64,000 nucleotides of DNA from Aliivibrio finisterrensis (GTDB lineage: Bacteria; Pseudomonadota; Gammaproteobacteria; Enterobacterales; Vibrionaceae): assembly GCF_008933155.1 (NCBI RefSeq), contig NZ_WBVP01000001.1:62001-126000 (forward strand), in the 5' to 3' direction. The notes beneath the pieces were generated by a model. That model did no database searches and was not told where the DNA came from. It saw only the letters and a program-made list of their open reading frames with translations. This document shows positions 17,934 to 27,132 of this stretch, in pieces (position 1 is the stretch's first letter; the number at the start of each line of letters is the position of its first letter). A program made the translations under genes and the position numbers.

Positions 17934-18098
17934 TTACGAATAAAAACGGAGAAATCGAAAATACGAGAAGAAGTGAAACGCGAGAAACTGAGACGAGAAA
18001 AAGCGTAGAGAAAAAACAACTGATGATTTGAAACCAGAGTTATGGGGTGAACCTTCTGTAGGCTCCAACAATGGGCCTGATGTTAATTGGAAAATCAT
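17934..18098 (-). CDS. Candidate Phe-rich leader peptide for the aromatic permeases
   Basis: A 54-codon frame starts at an ATG with an AGGA ribosome site 7 bases upstream. The first 22 residues are ordinary; residues 29-53 hold ten Phe and two Tyr, including LRFFSSQFLAFHFFSYF. The permease ATG begins 112 bases after the stop. The mRNA of the Phe-rich part is pyrimidine-rich and poor in G, as expected of a Rho-loading site. The spacer contains an imperfect stem (TTCAACCGCG with CGCGTTGAA, 17881-17920 area) but no T-run terminator. By analogy with pheL and tnaC this could sense Phe or Tyr through ribosome stalling, probably with Rho. It could also be a chance frame caused by repeated TTTCTCG-like motifs. 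No homologue is known to me. Confidence 0.5.
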   Translation of the reverse strand: MIFQLTSGPLLEPTEGSPHNSGFKSSVVFSLRFFSSQFLAFHFFSYFRFLRFYS

Positions 18099-18140
18099 GT
18101 GTACATCCTAATTAGTCACATTCCATTTATAATAATAGGC

Positions 18141-18156
18141 CGTAAATCCCTTACAG
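18141..18156 (-). promoter_or_regulatory. Inverted repeat in the leader promoter region
   Basis: CTGTAAGGGATTTACG, read on the minus strand, has GTAA and TTAC arms about 45 bases before the leader ATG and just ahead of an A/T-rich TATTATTATAAAT stretch that could hold the -10 element. It resembles a TyrR box (TGTAAA-N6-TTTACA), but its spacer is only about 3 bases, so TyrR binding is doubtful. Confidence 0.25.
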
Positions 18157-18236
18157 ACCGAACTACCAAACTAGTAGTCCGATCCATTCTATATAATGAA
18201 CTTAGCAATGCAACCCTTAAATAAAACTTGTTTCCC

Positions 18237-19685
18237 CTATCCTTTAGCCTCTACTAAGTTATTTATCCATTTCTTACTTTTTAAACGATAGACAGAGGCA
18301 AACCACTTAAACAACGTTTCTAAAAAGAAAAGGCTATAAACAATTTCAGCTGAATAACCAAAATAAACGGCGCCTAAAGCTGCGATTGGAATACCAAAGA
18401 ACCATTGCGTTAAAACATCTTGGTATAGGCAGAATTTAACATCACCACCAGCTCTTAAAATACCGACAACTAATGTCGTAGGAATGGAGCGAAGCATAAT
18501 TCCGACACACAGAATAGATAAGAATGTATCAGCAAGATCTCTGGTATCCGCGGTTAATGCCGTAAACAGGTCTAAGATGGCCTCTTTTGAAAAATAAAGC
18601 GTGATTGACACCATTAAGGTTACAGCAAAACCAACCACCATCATTAATATCGCTTGGTAATACACCTTATCGTATTCTTTTGCACCAATATGATTCCCAA
18701 CAAGTACCCCAGAAGCATTTGCAATACCCATTAAAAAGCTTAGAGAAACCGCTTCAATAGGGGTAACAACAGCAAACGCAGCTAAGCCTTCCGTTCCTGT
18801 TTGTCCCATAATTGCGGTATACGCAAATAAGCCACCTGCCCATAACAAAAAATTGGTGGTAGTTGGTAATGCTAAACGAATAAATGCTTTAAATTTGTCT
18901 ACCTGAAGGCTTTGGATGATATCTTTTATCCCGAACCTTAAAAGATGACTCTTCATAATTAAATAAAGATAAAACAAACCAACTTCAATGATAGAACTCA
19001 CCACAGTAGCAATTGCTGCACCTTTTATCCCTAAAGCAGGAAAGCCTAAATAACCAAAAATCAAAACCCAATTCAGTAATATATTCAGAGCAATGCCTAT
19101 TCCACTAAAGAATGTACTTATACCCGGCTGTTGTATTGAACGAAACCCTGCCCCAAGACTCGCAGTAAAAGCAATAGCAAGCATACTCCAACTGGTTATT
19201 TGAATATATTCCACGCCAAGTGCAATAACACTTGAATCTTTAGATGCCAACTGCATAACAAAACTGGCAAAGAATTGTAAAAGAAAGATAATAACCACAG
19301 CTGAGAATGTGGAAGTGAGCCAAGTTAATGCTGTCGTTTCTCTCAGCCCTTTATTATCCTTTGCTCCCCAATGTTGAGCAGCCAATAAAGCACCTGTTGT
19401 TGTTATTCCTGTCAGTATTATGGTTGTAAAAAAAATTGCTCGGCTACCTACACCAACAGCAGCAATATCAGCTTCTGAAAGTTGCCCGAGCATAAACACG
19501 TCAATTAAGCTTTTACTGGATAACAAAATACTTTGAAGGGTGATAGGTATGGCAATCAAAAATAGACGACGAAAAAAGTCACCATTAGCATGATTATAAA
19601 CATTACGAATTAGACTTGAGCTTACTTCTTTCACACTCTCTTCCACTAAATTTAAGTTGTGAATTAAGTGTATCGAAAATTGCAA
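18237..19685 (-). CDS. MATE family multidrug exporter
   Basis: This is an inner-membrane cation-coupled exporter of the MATE family with about twelve hydrophobic segments. The two MatE halves begin at RRLFLIAIPITLQSILLSSKSLIDVFMLGQL (N-terminal half) and near FIRLALPTTTNFLLWAGG (second half), the standard duplicated architecture. The longest frame starts at a TTG (482 residues). GTG codons at 19646 and 19634 are also possible, and the last has GGAAGAG close upstream, so the true start is uncertain and the protein may be about 465 residues. The gene is separated from the permease leader by about 140 bases with no obvious terminator. Substrate unknown. Confidence 0.88.
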   Translation of the reverse strand: MQFSIHLIHNLNLVEESVKEVSSSLIRNVYNHANGDFFRRLFLIAIPITLQSILLSSKSLIDVFMLGQLSEADIAAVGVGSRAIFFTTIILTGITTTGALLAAQHWGAKDNKGLRETTALTWLTSTFSAVVIIFLLQFFASFVMQLASKDSSVIALGVEYIQITSWSMLAIAFTASLGAGFRSIQQPGISTFFSGIGIALNILLNWVLIFGYLGFPALGIKGAAIATVVSSIIEVGLFYLYLIMKSHLLRFGIKDIIQSLQVDKFKAFIRLALPTTTNFLLWAGGLFAYTAIMGQTGTEGLAAFAVVTPIEAVSLSFLMGIANASGVLVGNHIGAKEYDKVYYQAILMMVVGFAVTLMVSITLYFSKEAILDLFTALTADTRDLADTFLSILCVGIMLRSIPTTLVVGILRAGGDVKFCLYQDVLTQWFFGIPIAALGAVYFGYSAEIVYSLFFLETLFKWFASVYRLKSKKWINNLVEAKG

Positions 19686-19808
19686 GAATACTCATAAGTA
19701 GGTATAAAAAGAGTTAGGTCGATTGCAAGAATATGAACCTTGACATTACTATGACAACCCACCATAACCACCATCTTATTTATATAAAGAGTAATAATAA
19801 ATATAGCG

Positions 19809-20294
19809 TTATTTTAGATATTGAACATGCGCTTCCATCTCTTCGCCAATTTCTTTACGCATATTCATTAGTTTGATTGCTGAATCTCTTAACTTAATGT
19901 CTTCTTCTGTCTCTGGTACCCACTCAGGGACTGACGTCGGTTTACCATTTCCATCAACCGCAACCATGATAACGATACAGTGCGTTGTTAAGCGATTATT
20001 CTGCTCTTTAGGGTCGCTTGCTTGAACATCAATAGCGATGTGCATAGACGATTTTCCGGTATAGATGACTTTACCTGTCACTTCCACAAGGTTGCCGACA
20101 AAAATAGGCTCAACAAAACGAATACCACCTGCGTATGCAGTAATACAATATTTACCACTCCATCCTGCCGATGATGCATAAGCGGCTAAATCGATCCATT
20201 TCATCACTGCACCACCGTGAACTTTACCACCAAAGTTCACATCCCCAGGTTCAGCTAAAAAGCGTAATGTTATTTCTCGTTTTGTTTTTCCCAT
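19809..20294 (-). CDS. yciA: YciA-type acyl-CoA thioesterase
   Basis: This is a 161-residue hotdog-fold thioesterase of the cytosolic acyl-CoA hydrolase family, which splits acyl-CoA to free acid and CoA. The core motif GDVNFGGKVHGGAVMKWIDLAAYASS (about residues 17-42) contains the helix and the active-site Asp expected of the YciA/BACH group. RFVEPIFVGNLVEVTGKVIYTGKSS (about 63-87) is the paired strand region. It stands 37 bases upstream of sbcC on the same strand and may be read with its neighbours, but it has no functional link to SbcCD. Preferred chain length cannot be predicted. Confidence 0.9.
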   Translation of the reverse strand: MGKTKREITLRFLAEPGDVNFGGKVHGGAVMKWIDLAAYASSAGWSGKYCITAYAGGIRFVEPIFVGNLVEVTGKVIYTGKSSMHIAIDVQASDPKEQNNRLTTHCIVIMVAVDGNGKPTSVPEWVPETEEDIKLRDSAIKLMNMRKEIGEEMEAHVQYLK

Positions 20295-20330
20295 TTTAAA
20301 TTCCTTTTTACTGCATTACATTGTGCAAAA

Positions 20331-23300
20331 TTAACTGACTTTTTTATATTGTTTTTCTAGCTCACTCACGCCTAAACCACTGCGCTTGGTGACTTTTATT
20401 TGGACTGGTATGCGTTCTTTCATCGCTTCGATGTGGCTTATCACACCAATCATTTTTCCTGATGCATTTAAGTTATCTAATGCATCAAGCGCCATGTCTA
20501 ACGTTTCACTGTCTAGCGTACCAAACCCTTCATCTAAGAACAGTGAATCAATGCTTGTTTTGTGACTAACCAGATCAGAAAGTGCCAATGCCAATGCCAA
20601 ACTAACAAGGAAGCTCTCTCCACCTGATAAGGTTTTTGTATCACGAACCACATCACCTTGCCATGTATCCAGCACTTGAAGCTCTAATCCATCACTGGCT
20701 TTACGTTTAAGCTCATAGCGGCCATGTAAGCGAGTAAGCTGTTTATTGGCTAAATAGACGAGATTCTCTAGCGTTAACCCTTGAGCAAATTTACGGAATT
20801 TATCCCCTTTTTGCGAACCAATTAATGAGTGTAGATATTGAATATCATCGTATTCTGATTGATACGCTTCAATCGCCTCAAACAGTGCTTTTTGATTGGT
20901 TTTACGCTCGCTGTCTGAACGCAACGCTTGAGCGATTTCACCTTCACGCTTCACTAACGTCTCAGATTGAGATTTCACTTGGGCTAACTCAGCCTCAACC
21001 GTTTCTTTTGCCATTAATTGCCACTCTGCGGCTTTTGGCGCTTGATAATGATGTTCTTTGATTTGCTGTGCACTCTCTAGCAAAGCGCCAGTTCGCTCAA
21101 TCGCTTGTTGTATTTCTGTTTTTAAGCTTAATAATTGTTGGCGTTCTTCTTCTGAAATCAACGCCGCTTGGAATAACTCAAGCGTTTCAAATGGGCTTTG
21201 TAATAAAGCACCTTTCCATACATCAGAACGATCTACCGATAGTTTTTCACAACTTAAATAACTCTCTTTAAGACTATTCAACTTGCCATCTAAAGCCGCA
21301 AGGTCTTGTACTAATGCTTGTAATTTCTGTTGCTCAACATCATACGTTTGCTCTGAAATTGACAGTTTCTCACTCATCATAAAGCGTGCTGTTTTGATCT
21401 CTTGTGTTCCAAACAACTCAATACGTTTTGCTTGTTGCTTCTCTAACTCTGTTGTTAATGCTGACATTTCAGTTTGTGATTGTTGCTGTTGAGTGTTCAA
21501 TTCAACCAATTGCTCGGCTAAATGAGCGTGATCACTTTGTAGCGTTTGCTGTTGTTGGATTTGCACTTGCTGCTGTGTGATTTTTTCCTGAATTTGTTGT
21601 AAGTCTTGCTCTTTTTGTACAAACCAAGAGGTAATTTGAGTCAACTCTGGTGCATTAAAGCCTGCTTGCTCAATTTCGGTGACCAACTGCTGCTTAAGTT
21701 CCGTTTGACGCAATTGCAGCTGTTCTCTTTTTTGATTGTTATCTTGTTGCTGTTGAAGCGCCGTTTGGTGTGATTGACGATCAAAATTTAACGCCGCAGT
21801 GACAGCGTCAAGACGATGCTGAACTTGTTGTAATTGGTTTTGTTGCACTCGAACCTTATCACCCGCTTGGCGTAATTGCTTTGCTTGCTCATTAAGCGTA
21901 GATAAAGAGGCTTCACACTCACTAATGAACTGATTAATCGAATCAGTATCACCTAAGGTTAGAGTGAGTTGCGTTGTTTCTAATAACGTAGACCATTGCT
22001 TTTGCGTGGATTCAACCGTTTGTTGCCACTGCACTGATTGAGATTGGCAATGATCTTGTTTTATTTTAAGCGAATCTAATTGTTCACGTACTGATTTACC
22101 TTGCTCGACAATCTCTACGCGTTTCTGCTCGGCTTCTTTTTTACGTTGTATTGTCGCGCTCAAATCAAGCAATTGAGCTTGTTCTAATAGTGGATGATGC
22201 GTTGAACCACACAACGGACAATCTTGATCTTTTGCTAATTCTGCTCGATATTTTGCTAACTCGCCTTCTTGCTCGATTAAGGTAGTTAAATCGATGACTT
22301 GCTGCTCTTGTTGCTTAAACTGAGTCGCTAGTTCAGTACGCTGCACATCCAATTTTTCAATGTCATTCGCTTGTGTTTTCTGCACAGTGGCAAGCATTTT
22401 CAGCTCTTTTGTCGCTCGTAAATACTCATTATTAGTATGAGTTAATTCAACACGGTATTGATGACGAGTCGTTAGTGCCGTTATCTGCTCAGTCAGTTGT
22501 GCTTCTGACCCTTTATCTTGCCATTGTTGTAATTCAAGCTCTGCGCACTTCGTCGCTTCTATTTCATTATTAACAATAATTTGAGCTTGATTTAATTCTG
22601 CTTCTTTTTTGTTGATAGCATCAAGCAGAGTCTCTACCGCTGCATTAGCGGATGTCAATTGACCATCTAAAGAGGCAGTATCTTTATCTTGTTGTAAAAT
22701 ATGGCTAACTTGGTTCTTCCACTGACCTAAATAACGTTCAATTTGCAGATCAGCTTTATGCTTTTCAACATAATTGGCTAATAAAGAAAGTTTCTCTGTT
22801 ATGTCAGATAATGTTGCTGTCAGACCTTGTTGCTTTTTATTACCATCCTCAAGACGCGCAGTAAGGTTTGCGATTTGGTGCTGCTTCTCTTGAGATTGTT
22901 GAGTCAGTTGAGCAATCGCAGTATCTAACGGTTGCACCGAATCATTAATTAAGTTTTCTAATGTTTTACTCTCACCCTTAATAGTATCAAGCTCTTGTTT
23001 TAGCTGTGTAACATGAGACTCAAGTGCTTTTTTATCACTGGCCTTTTGTTGGTGAGATTGCTCTGTCGTCTTTAATTCTTTAACCAACTCTTCAAAGCGA
23101 GTTTGTGCTTCTTGCCATAGTTGATATGGCGTACGCAGTTTTTCAGCAGGTTCACTTTGTGCTAAACGATGTAATTGTTCGCTGGCTTGTTTTTCTTTCT
23201 CTAATGCTAATTGATTATTATCAACCGCTTGCTGCCACTGGAGTTGGTTTTTCGCATCTGCAATCCACCACTCAACATGTGCTTGCCAATCTGCAAGTTG

Positions 23301-24011
23301 AGCTTGTTGCTGTTTTTGATTCGTTTGCAGTTCAGCTTGCTCATCGATTAATACTTGCTTATCTTCTTCAGAAAGCAGCTCTACCCCTTCAGCTTTGGCT
23401 TTAAGCTCAGCTAATTTTTGTTTTGATGCGGTGTAATGCTCATGCACCTTCTCTGAGATCTGACCATAGATCTCAGTGCCTGTCAGTTCTTCTAATAAAC
23501 CGGCACGATCACTGGCATCGGCATTTAAAAACGCCGCAAATTGGCCTTGAGATAACATCATTGATTTAGTGAAGCGTGAAAAATTAAGTCCAGTAATAAC
23601 TTTAATTAATTCGTCTTTCTTTTTAATTTGAGTTGCTAATATAGTCTCTGTTGTAACTTCTGCTAATTCAACTACCGCAGCTTGTAAATTACCATCCACT
23701 TTGCCACGAGAACGACGTTGACTCCAAAATGCACGATAGGCTTTGCCTTTCACTTCAAACTCAACTTCTGCAGAACATTCCGCCGTACCACGCGTCATGA
23801 TTTCATTATTTGAAGCGTTAATATCTTTTAAACGTGGTGTTCTATGATAAAGCGCTAAACAGATCGCATCTAAAATCGTCGTTTTACCCGCACCTGTTGG
23901 GCCTGTAATTGCAAACAATCCGTTTTCCGCAAAAGGAGATGCTGAGAAATCAATTTTCCACTCACCTTTTAATGAGTTTAAATTTGAAAAACTTAAGCTT
24001 AAAATTCTCAT
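20331..24011 (-). CDS. sbcC: SbcC nuclease ATPase subunit
   Basis: This is the SMC/Rad50-like ATPase of the SbcCD nuclease, which opens hairpins and processes double-strand ends on DNA. The 1226-residue protein has Walker A GPTGAGKTT at residues 37-45, two very long glutamine-rich coiled coils, a zinc hook CPLC at about residue 598, and a C-terminal ABC signature TLSGGESFLVSLALALALSD with Walker B SLFLDEGFGTLD. It is somewhat longer than the E. coli protein (1048 residues); the extra length lies in the coiled-coil arms. Its ATG overlaps the sbcD stop by four bases, so the two are translationally coupled. Confidence 0.95.
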   Translation of the reverse strand: MRILSLSFSNLNSLKGEWKIDFSASPFAENGLFAITGPTGAGKTTILDAICLALYHRTPRLKDINASNNEIMTRGTAECSAEVEFEVKGKAYRAFWSQRRSRGKVDGNLQAAVVELAEVTTETILATQIKKKDELIKVITGLNFSRFTKSMMLSQGQFAAFLNADASDRAGLLEELTGTEIYGQISEKVHEHYTASKQKLAELKAKAEGVELLSEEDKQVLIDEQAELQTNQKQQQAQLADWQAHVEWWIADAKNQLQWQQAVDNNQLALEKEKQASEQLHRLAQSEPAEKLRTPYQLWQEAQTRFEELVKELKTTEQSHQQKASDKKALESHVTQLKQELDTIKGESKTLENLINDSVQPLDTAIAQLTQQSQEKQHQIANLTARLEDGNKKQQGLTATLSDITEKLSLLANYVEKHKADLQIERYLGQWKNQVSHILQQDKDTASLDGQLTSANAAVETLLDAINKKEAELNQAQIIVNNEIEATKCAELELQQWQDKGSEAQLTEQITALTTRHQYRVELTHTNNEYLRATKELKMLATVQKTQANDIEKLDVQRTELATQFKQQEQQVIDLTTLIEQEGELAKYRAELAKDQDCPLCGSTHHPLLEQAQLLDLSATIQRKKEAEQKRVEIVEQGKSVREQLDSLKIKQDHCQSQSVQWQQTVESTQKQWSTLLETTQLTLTLGDTDSINQFISECEASLSTLNEQAKQLRQAGDKVRVQQNQLQQVQHRLDAVTAALNFDRQSHQTALQQQQDNNQKREQLQLRQTELKQQLVTEIEQAGFNAPELTQITSWFVQKEQDLQQIQEKITQQQVQIQQQQTLQSDHAHLAEQLVELNTQQQQSQTEMSALTTELEKQQAKRIELFGTQEIKTARFMMSEKLSISEQTYDVEQQKLQALVQDLAALDGKLNSLKESYLSCEKLSVDRSDVWKGALLQSPFETLELFQAALISEEERQQLLSLKTEIQQAIERTGALLESAQQIKEHHYQAPKAAEWQLMAKETVEAELAQVKSQSETLVKREGEIAQALRSDSERKTNQKALFEAIEAYQSEYDDIQYLHSLIGSQKGDKFRKFAQGLTLENLVYLANKQLTRLHGRYELKRKASDGLELQVLDTWQGDVVRDTKTLSGGESFLVSLALALALSDLVSHKTSIDSLFLDEGFGTLDSETLDMALDALDNLNASGKMIGVISHIEAMKERIPVQIKVTKRSGLGVSELEKQYKKVS

Positions 24012-25252
24012 GCATCACCTTCTTGTGAATCGGTATCTTTATGTTCTACTTCTGACAGAATTTGTTTGAATTTCACTGTCATTCTTTCAGCTCGTTGCTG
24101 CTCTTTTTCTGTCTCAAACGTCTCTTGCTCTATACGTTTAGTAAACACATCAAAAGGCGTTAACTCCGCTAAGGTTTCGGTTTTTTCTTGCGCTAGGGTT
24201 TGTTCACTGCGGTGTCTTGCACGACGCAATTGCAACACTTCTACATTCAAATCTTGAGTTAGTGCTTGAATGCGTTGTTGTAGATCTGACAGGTAATCTT
24301 GCACTTCGACTTCAATGCATAGCCAAGTCGTATCTTCACACTCTTTAAATTGTGCTAACTCTTGTTCAATCGTTTCTAAATCGCCCTTTAATGCCTTCAT
24401 TTGTTGAAACATAGGCACATTAATTGGTGTAATTTGAGTTACGCTTGCTTTATCAAACTCCACCATCACCACTTGTTTTTGAGATTTAAGCTCATCAAAG
24501 CTTAATGGGATTGGTGAGCCGGAATAACGAATATGATCAGATTTAGCCACCAATTGCGGGCGGTGAATATGACCAAGGGCGATGTAATCTGCAGGCGGGA
24601 AACCATCGGCAGCAAAGCCATCCAATGTGCCAATGTAGATATCACGAACCGAATCTGATTGTTTAACACCAAGTGCTGTTAAATGACCTGTTGCAATAAT
24701 AGGGACTTCTACATTTAACTCTTTTCGTAACTCTAACGCTTTCTGATATAGCTGATGATAATGCTGTTTGATGGCTTCACCGAGCGCTTGTTGTTTCTCT
24801 ACACCGGTTGATCCTGCAACACTGGTGACAACGTCACGCGGACGAATAAATGGAACCGCGCATAAAATAGCGCCCACTGCACCATCACTGTTTGGAAGCG
24901 TTAATAATTGAGTGGATAAGTCATCATTAGTATTCGCAATCACTCGAGCGTTCAAGTGAGCCAATAATTGTTTAGATTCATTTAGCGTTGAAACTGAATC
25001 ATGGTTTCCACCAAGCACGATCAATTCGCAGTTTACTTTGTTCATCTCCACCACAAATTGGTTATACATTTCGCGCGCGTAACTTGGTGGCGCGCCCGTA
25101 TCAAACACATCTCCGGCAATGATAACCGCATTAATGGCATTTTCTTGGACTTGTTCAAGTAGCCAGCTAATGAATTTTTGATGTTCATTACGGCGACTTT
25201 TTGTGAAGAAATTTTGACCTAAATGCCAATCAGAAGTATGTAAAATACGCAT
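24008..25252 (-). CDS. sbcD: SbcD nuclease subunit
   Basis: This is the Mre11-like metallophosphoesterase partner of SbcC. The N-terminal catalytic domain begins MRILHTSDWHLGQNF, with metal ligands in SDWHLG, AGDVFDTG (about 49-56), GGNHDS (about 81-86), ATGH (about 189) and ALGHIHRP (about 221-228). A C-terminal capping and SbcC-binding region follows. I chose the ATG at 25252 because the family starts at MRILHTSDWH; a frame extended by three codons is less likely. The 414-residue length is close to the family norm. The gene is first in the sbcDC operon, and the tail after about residue 350 is charged and less conserved. Confidence 0.95.
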   Translation of the reverse strand: MRILHTSDWHLGQNFFTKSRRNEHQKFISWLLEQVQENAINAVIIAGDVFDTGAPPSYAREMYNQFVVEMNKVNCELIVLGGNHDSVSTLNESKQLLAHLNARVIANTNDDLSTQLLTLPNSDGAVGAILCAVPFIRPRDVVTSVAGSTGVEKQQALGEAIKQHYHQLYQKALELRKELNVEVPIIATGHLTALGVKQSDSVRDIYIGTLDGFAADGFPPADYIALGHIHRPQLVAKSDHIRYSGSPIPLSFDELKSQKQVVMVEFDKASVTQITPINVPMFQQMKALKGDLETIEQELAQFKECEDTTWLCIEVEVQDYLSDLQQRIQALTQDLNVEVLQLRRARHRSEQTLAQEKTETLAELTPFDVFTKRIEQETFETEKEQQRAERMTVKFKQILSEVEHKDTDSQEGDA

Positions 25253-25436
25253 AAATATCAACTTGTTTGATGGATAGAGAAGACGATACCCCTTTTATAC
25301 CATCTGGGAGAGAAACTATGTACTTTTATAAGCTTTTAAACTTAAAACTATTAGCAGGTGTTGACCTTACTTCATGCTGTTATACTTTATTTAATAAACC
25401 TCGATTCCATCGATAATAACAACATGAGTATCTAAT

Positions 25437-26453
25437 TTGCCATCTCCTGAAAGCCTTACATTCACCACCATCAATATGTTCAACTTTGTTGAGCCGCCTA
25501 ATGCGTATTACGATTTTGAAAATATACTAACTCAAGATGAATGGCTGAAAAAACAGGGCTGGTTTAAGGATAAGATCACGGCATTAAACTCTGATGTAAT
25601 TGGGTTTCAAGAAGTTTTTAGTCCAAGCGCTTTAGAGGCTTTAGTGAACGAGCTTGGCTATTCATATTTTGCCACTGTCGATGAACCAAAATCTGAAGAT
25701 GGCTATGTCTTCAACTCACCTGTGGTTGCCTTTGCTTCGCGTTATCCAATTCTAAATGCTCAACCAGTGATTGCCGAGCAAGCTCAATTATCTCGGTTTG
25801 GGATTGAATTTGAATTTAATCGTGTACCTGTTCATGCCTCTATTGATCTGCCCCACCTTGGGATCACTGACTGTTATGTGGTGCACTTCAAATCTCAGCG
25901 CCCTAAAGAGCCGGAAGAAAGTGATGTAACGGATGAAGTCAACAGCTCGCCTCTTCATCAGCTTCATGATGAACAGCTAGGTTCTTGGCTTTCTACTGCA
26001 CAACGTGGGTTAGAAGCGAATATTCTACATAACCATATAATTCAGCAGCGCAAAGAATCAAATCAGCCTGTAATAGTCATGGGCGATTTTAATAAGCCCT
26101 TGTTTCATGATGAATTTAAAGGACTGCTTTCTTATGAACTTCGATTCGATAAATTCAGTACCGATTATTTAACTCGATTTCAGATTAAAGACAGCTGGGA
26201 TATTTACTGTGGATTAAAAGGCGCAGATTTATTGGAAGAGCGAGTAAGTACCCATTATTACGGAGCAAAAGGGTCTGTATTGGATTACATTCTGCTGTCT
26301 AACGAATTTGATAGCTCATTTTCGGGCAGTATTTTAGAAGTCATTGATTACACAGTAACAGATCAGCACATTGTAAATCCTAGATTTGATATTGACCAAT
26401 TCAGCACCGATCACGCTTTGGTTTCAATTACAGCTCGTATACGGCAGGCATAA
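25437..26453 (+). CDS. Endonuclease/exonuclease/phosphatase family protein
   Basis: This 338-residue frame has the EEP fold: VIGFQEVF (metal-binding Glu, about residue 52), VMGDFNKPL (about 215-223) and the C-terminal STDHALVSI (about 322-330). It has no signal peptide. The substrate could be a nucleic acid, phosphoinositide-like lipid or other phosphodiester. The start is odd: the frame opens with a TTG at 25437 that has no ribosome site. An ATG at 25424 would give a natural N-terminus, but removing one base between it and the TTG is needed to join the frames. Either a one-base indel damaged the start, or the TTG or the Met codon at 25476 is used. The core catalytic residues look intact. Confidence 0.82.
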   Translation: MPSPESLTFTTINMFNFVEPPNAYYDFENILTQDEWLKKQGWFKDKITALNSDVIGFQEVFSPSALEALVNELGYSYFATVDEPKSEDGYVFNSPVVAFASRYPILNAQPVIAEQAQLSRFGIEFEFNRVPVHASIDLPHLGITDCYVVHFKSQRPKEPEESDVTDEVNSSPLHQLHDEQLGSWLSTAQRGLEANILHNHIIQQRKESNQPVIVMGDFNKPLFHDEFKGLLSYELRFDKFSTDYLTRFQIKDSWDIYCGLKGADLLEERVSTHYYGAKGSVLDYILLSNEFDSSFSGSILEVIDYTVTDQHIVNPRFDIDQFSTDHALVSITARIRQA

Positions 26454-26479
26454 AAAAGGGCTGAATAATTCAGCCCTCT
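26452..26479. terminator. Bidirectional terminator between convergent genes
   Basis: AGGGCTGAA and TTCAGCCCT form a perfect 9-bp stem around TAA, with an A run on one side and a short T-rich tract on the other. Confidence 0.8.
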
Positions 26480-26502
26480 CTAAACATGACAGTTAATGTA
26501 GA

Positions 26503-26865
26503 TTACTCACCGCGGTAAGTACAACCTGCTGTACATGTCTCTTTAATTTCAATTTTACTTAGTAATGGAAGACTTGGTTTTACTTCGTTCCAAATCCACT
26601 TAGCTAATACTTCACTTGTTGGGTTTTCTAACCCTTCAATGTCGTTTAGGTAGTAATGGTCAAGACGATCATACGTTGGTTTAAATGCCGCTTTAATTTC
26701 AGAGAAATCAATTACCCAACCCGTATGTTGGTCAACTTCACCTTCAACATACAAACGAACTAAAAAAGAGTGACCATGAAGACGACCACATTTATGACCT
26801 TCTGGTACATGTGGTAAATGGTGTGCTGCTTCAAACATGAAGTCTTTATATAGTTCAGTTGTCAT
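26503..26865 (-). CDS. queD: 6-carboxy-tetrahydropterin synthase
   Basis: This enzyme acts in the second step of queuosine/7-deazaguanine synthesis, converting 7,8-dihydroneopterin triphosphate to 6-carboxy-tetrahydropterin. The 120-residue protein has the PTPS zinc and catalytic sites: [20 protein letters not shown] (about residues 13-32), with zinc-binding His residues and the catalytic Cys, then [11 protein letters not shown] (about 66-76) and a C-terminal [14 protein letters not shown]. Length and motif order are those of bacterial QueD. It is convergent with the EEP gene and stands alone. No preQ1 riboswitch is visible upstream, but the region was only read by eye. Confidence 0.93.
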   Translation of the reverse strand: MTTELYKDFMFEAAHHLPHVPEGHKCGRLHGHSFLVRLYVEGEVDQHTGWVIDFSEIKAAFKPTYDRLDHYYLNDIEGLENPTSEVLAKWIWNEVKPSLPLLSKIEIKETCTAGCTYRGE

Positions 26866-27132
26866 TAGTTAAAATCTCTATTACCTATATTATGAAGCAG
26901 GGATAGTACTCTACTTCCCTACTAAACAACAAGACTCACAATCAGTAAGTTCCCTATTCCCTTATGATATTGTCGATTTTTTCGGCGAATTTACAACGAA
27001 AATTGATTCTTATTCTGAAAAATCACGTTTATAGAACAACAACACTTGAAGCTATCAATAAGAAAGGTAATATGTATTTCTTGAAATAAAAATATTCGTG
27101 CATGTAGCACAACAATGGAGAATGTAATTAAC

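Noticed and set aside
18141-18156. TyrR box before the leader
   Set aside because: The arms TGTAA and TTTAC are right, but the spacer is about 3 instead of 6 bases, so it is listed only as an inverted repeat.
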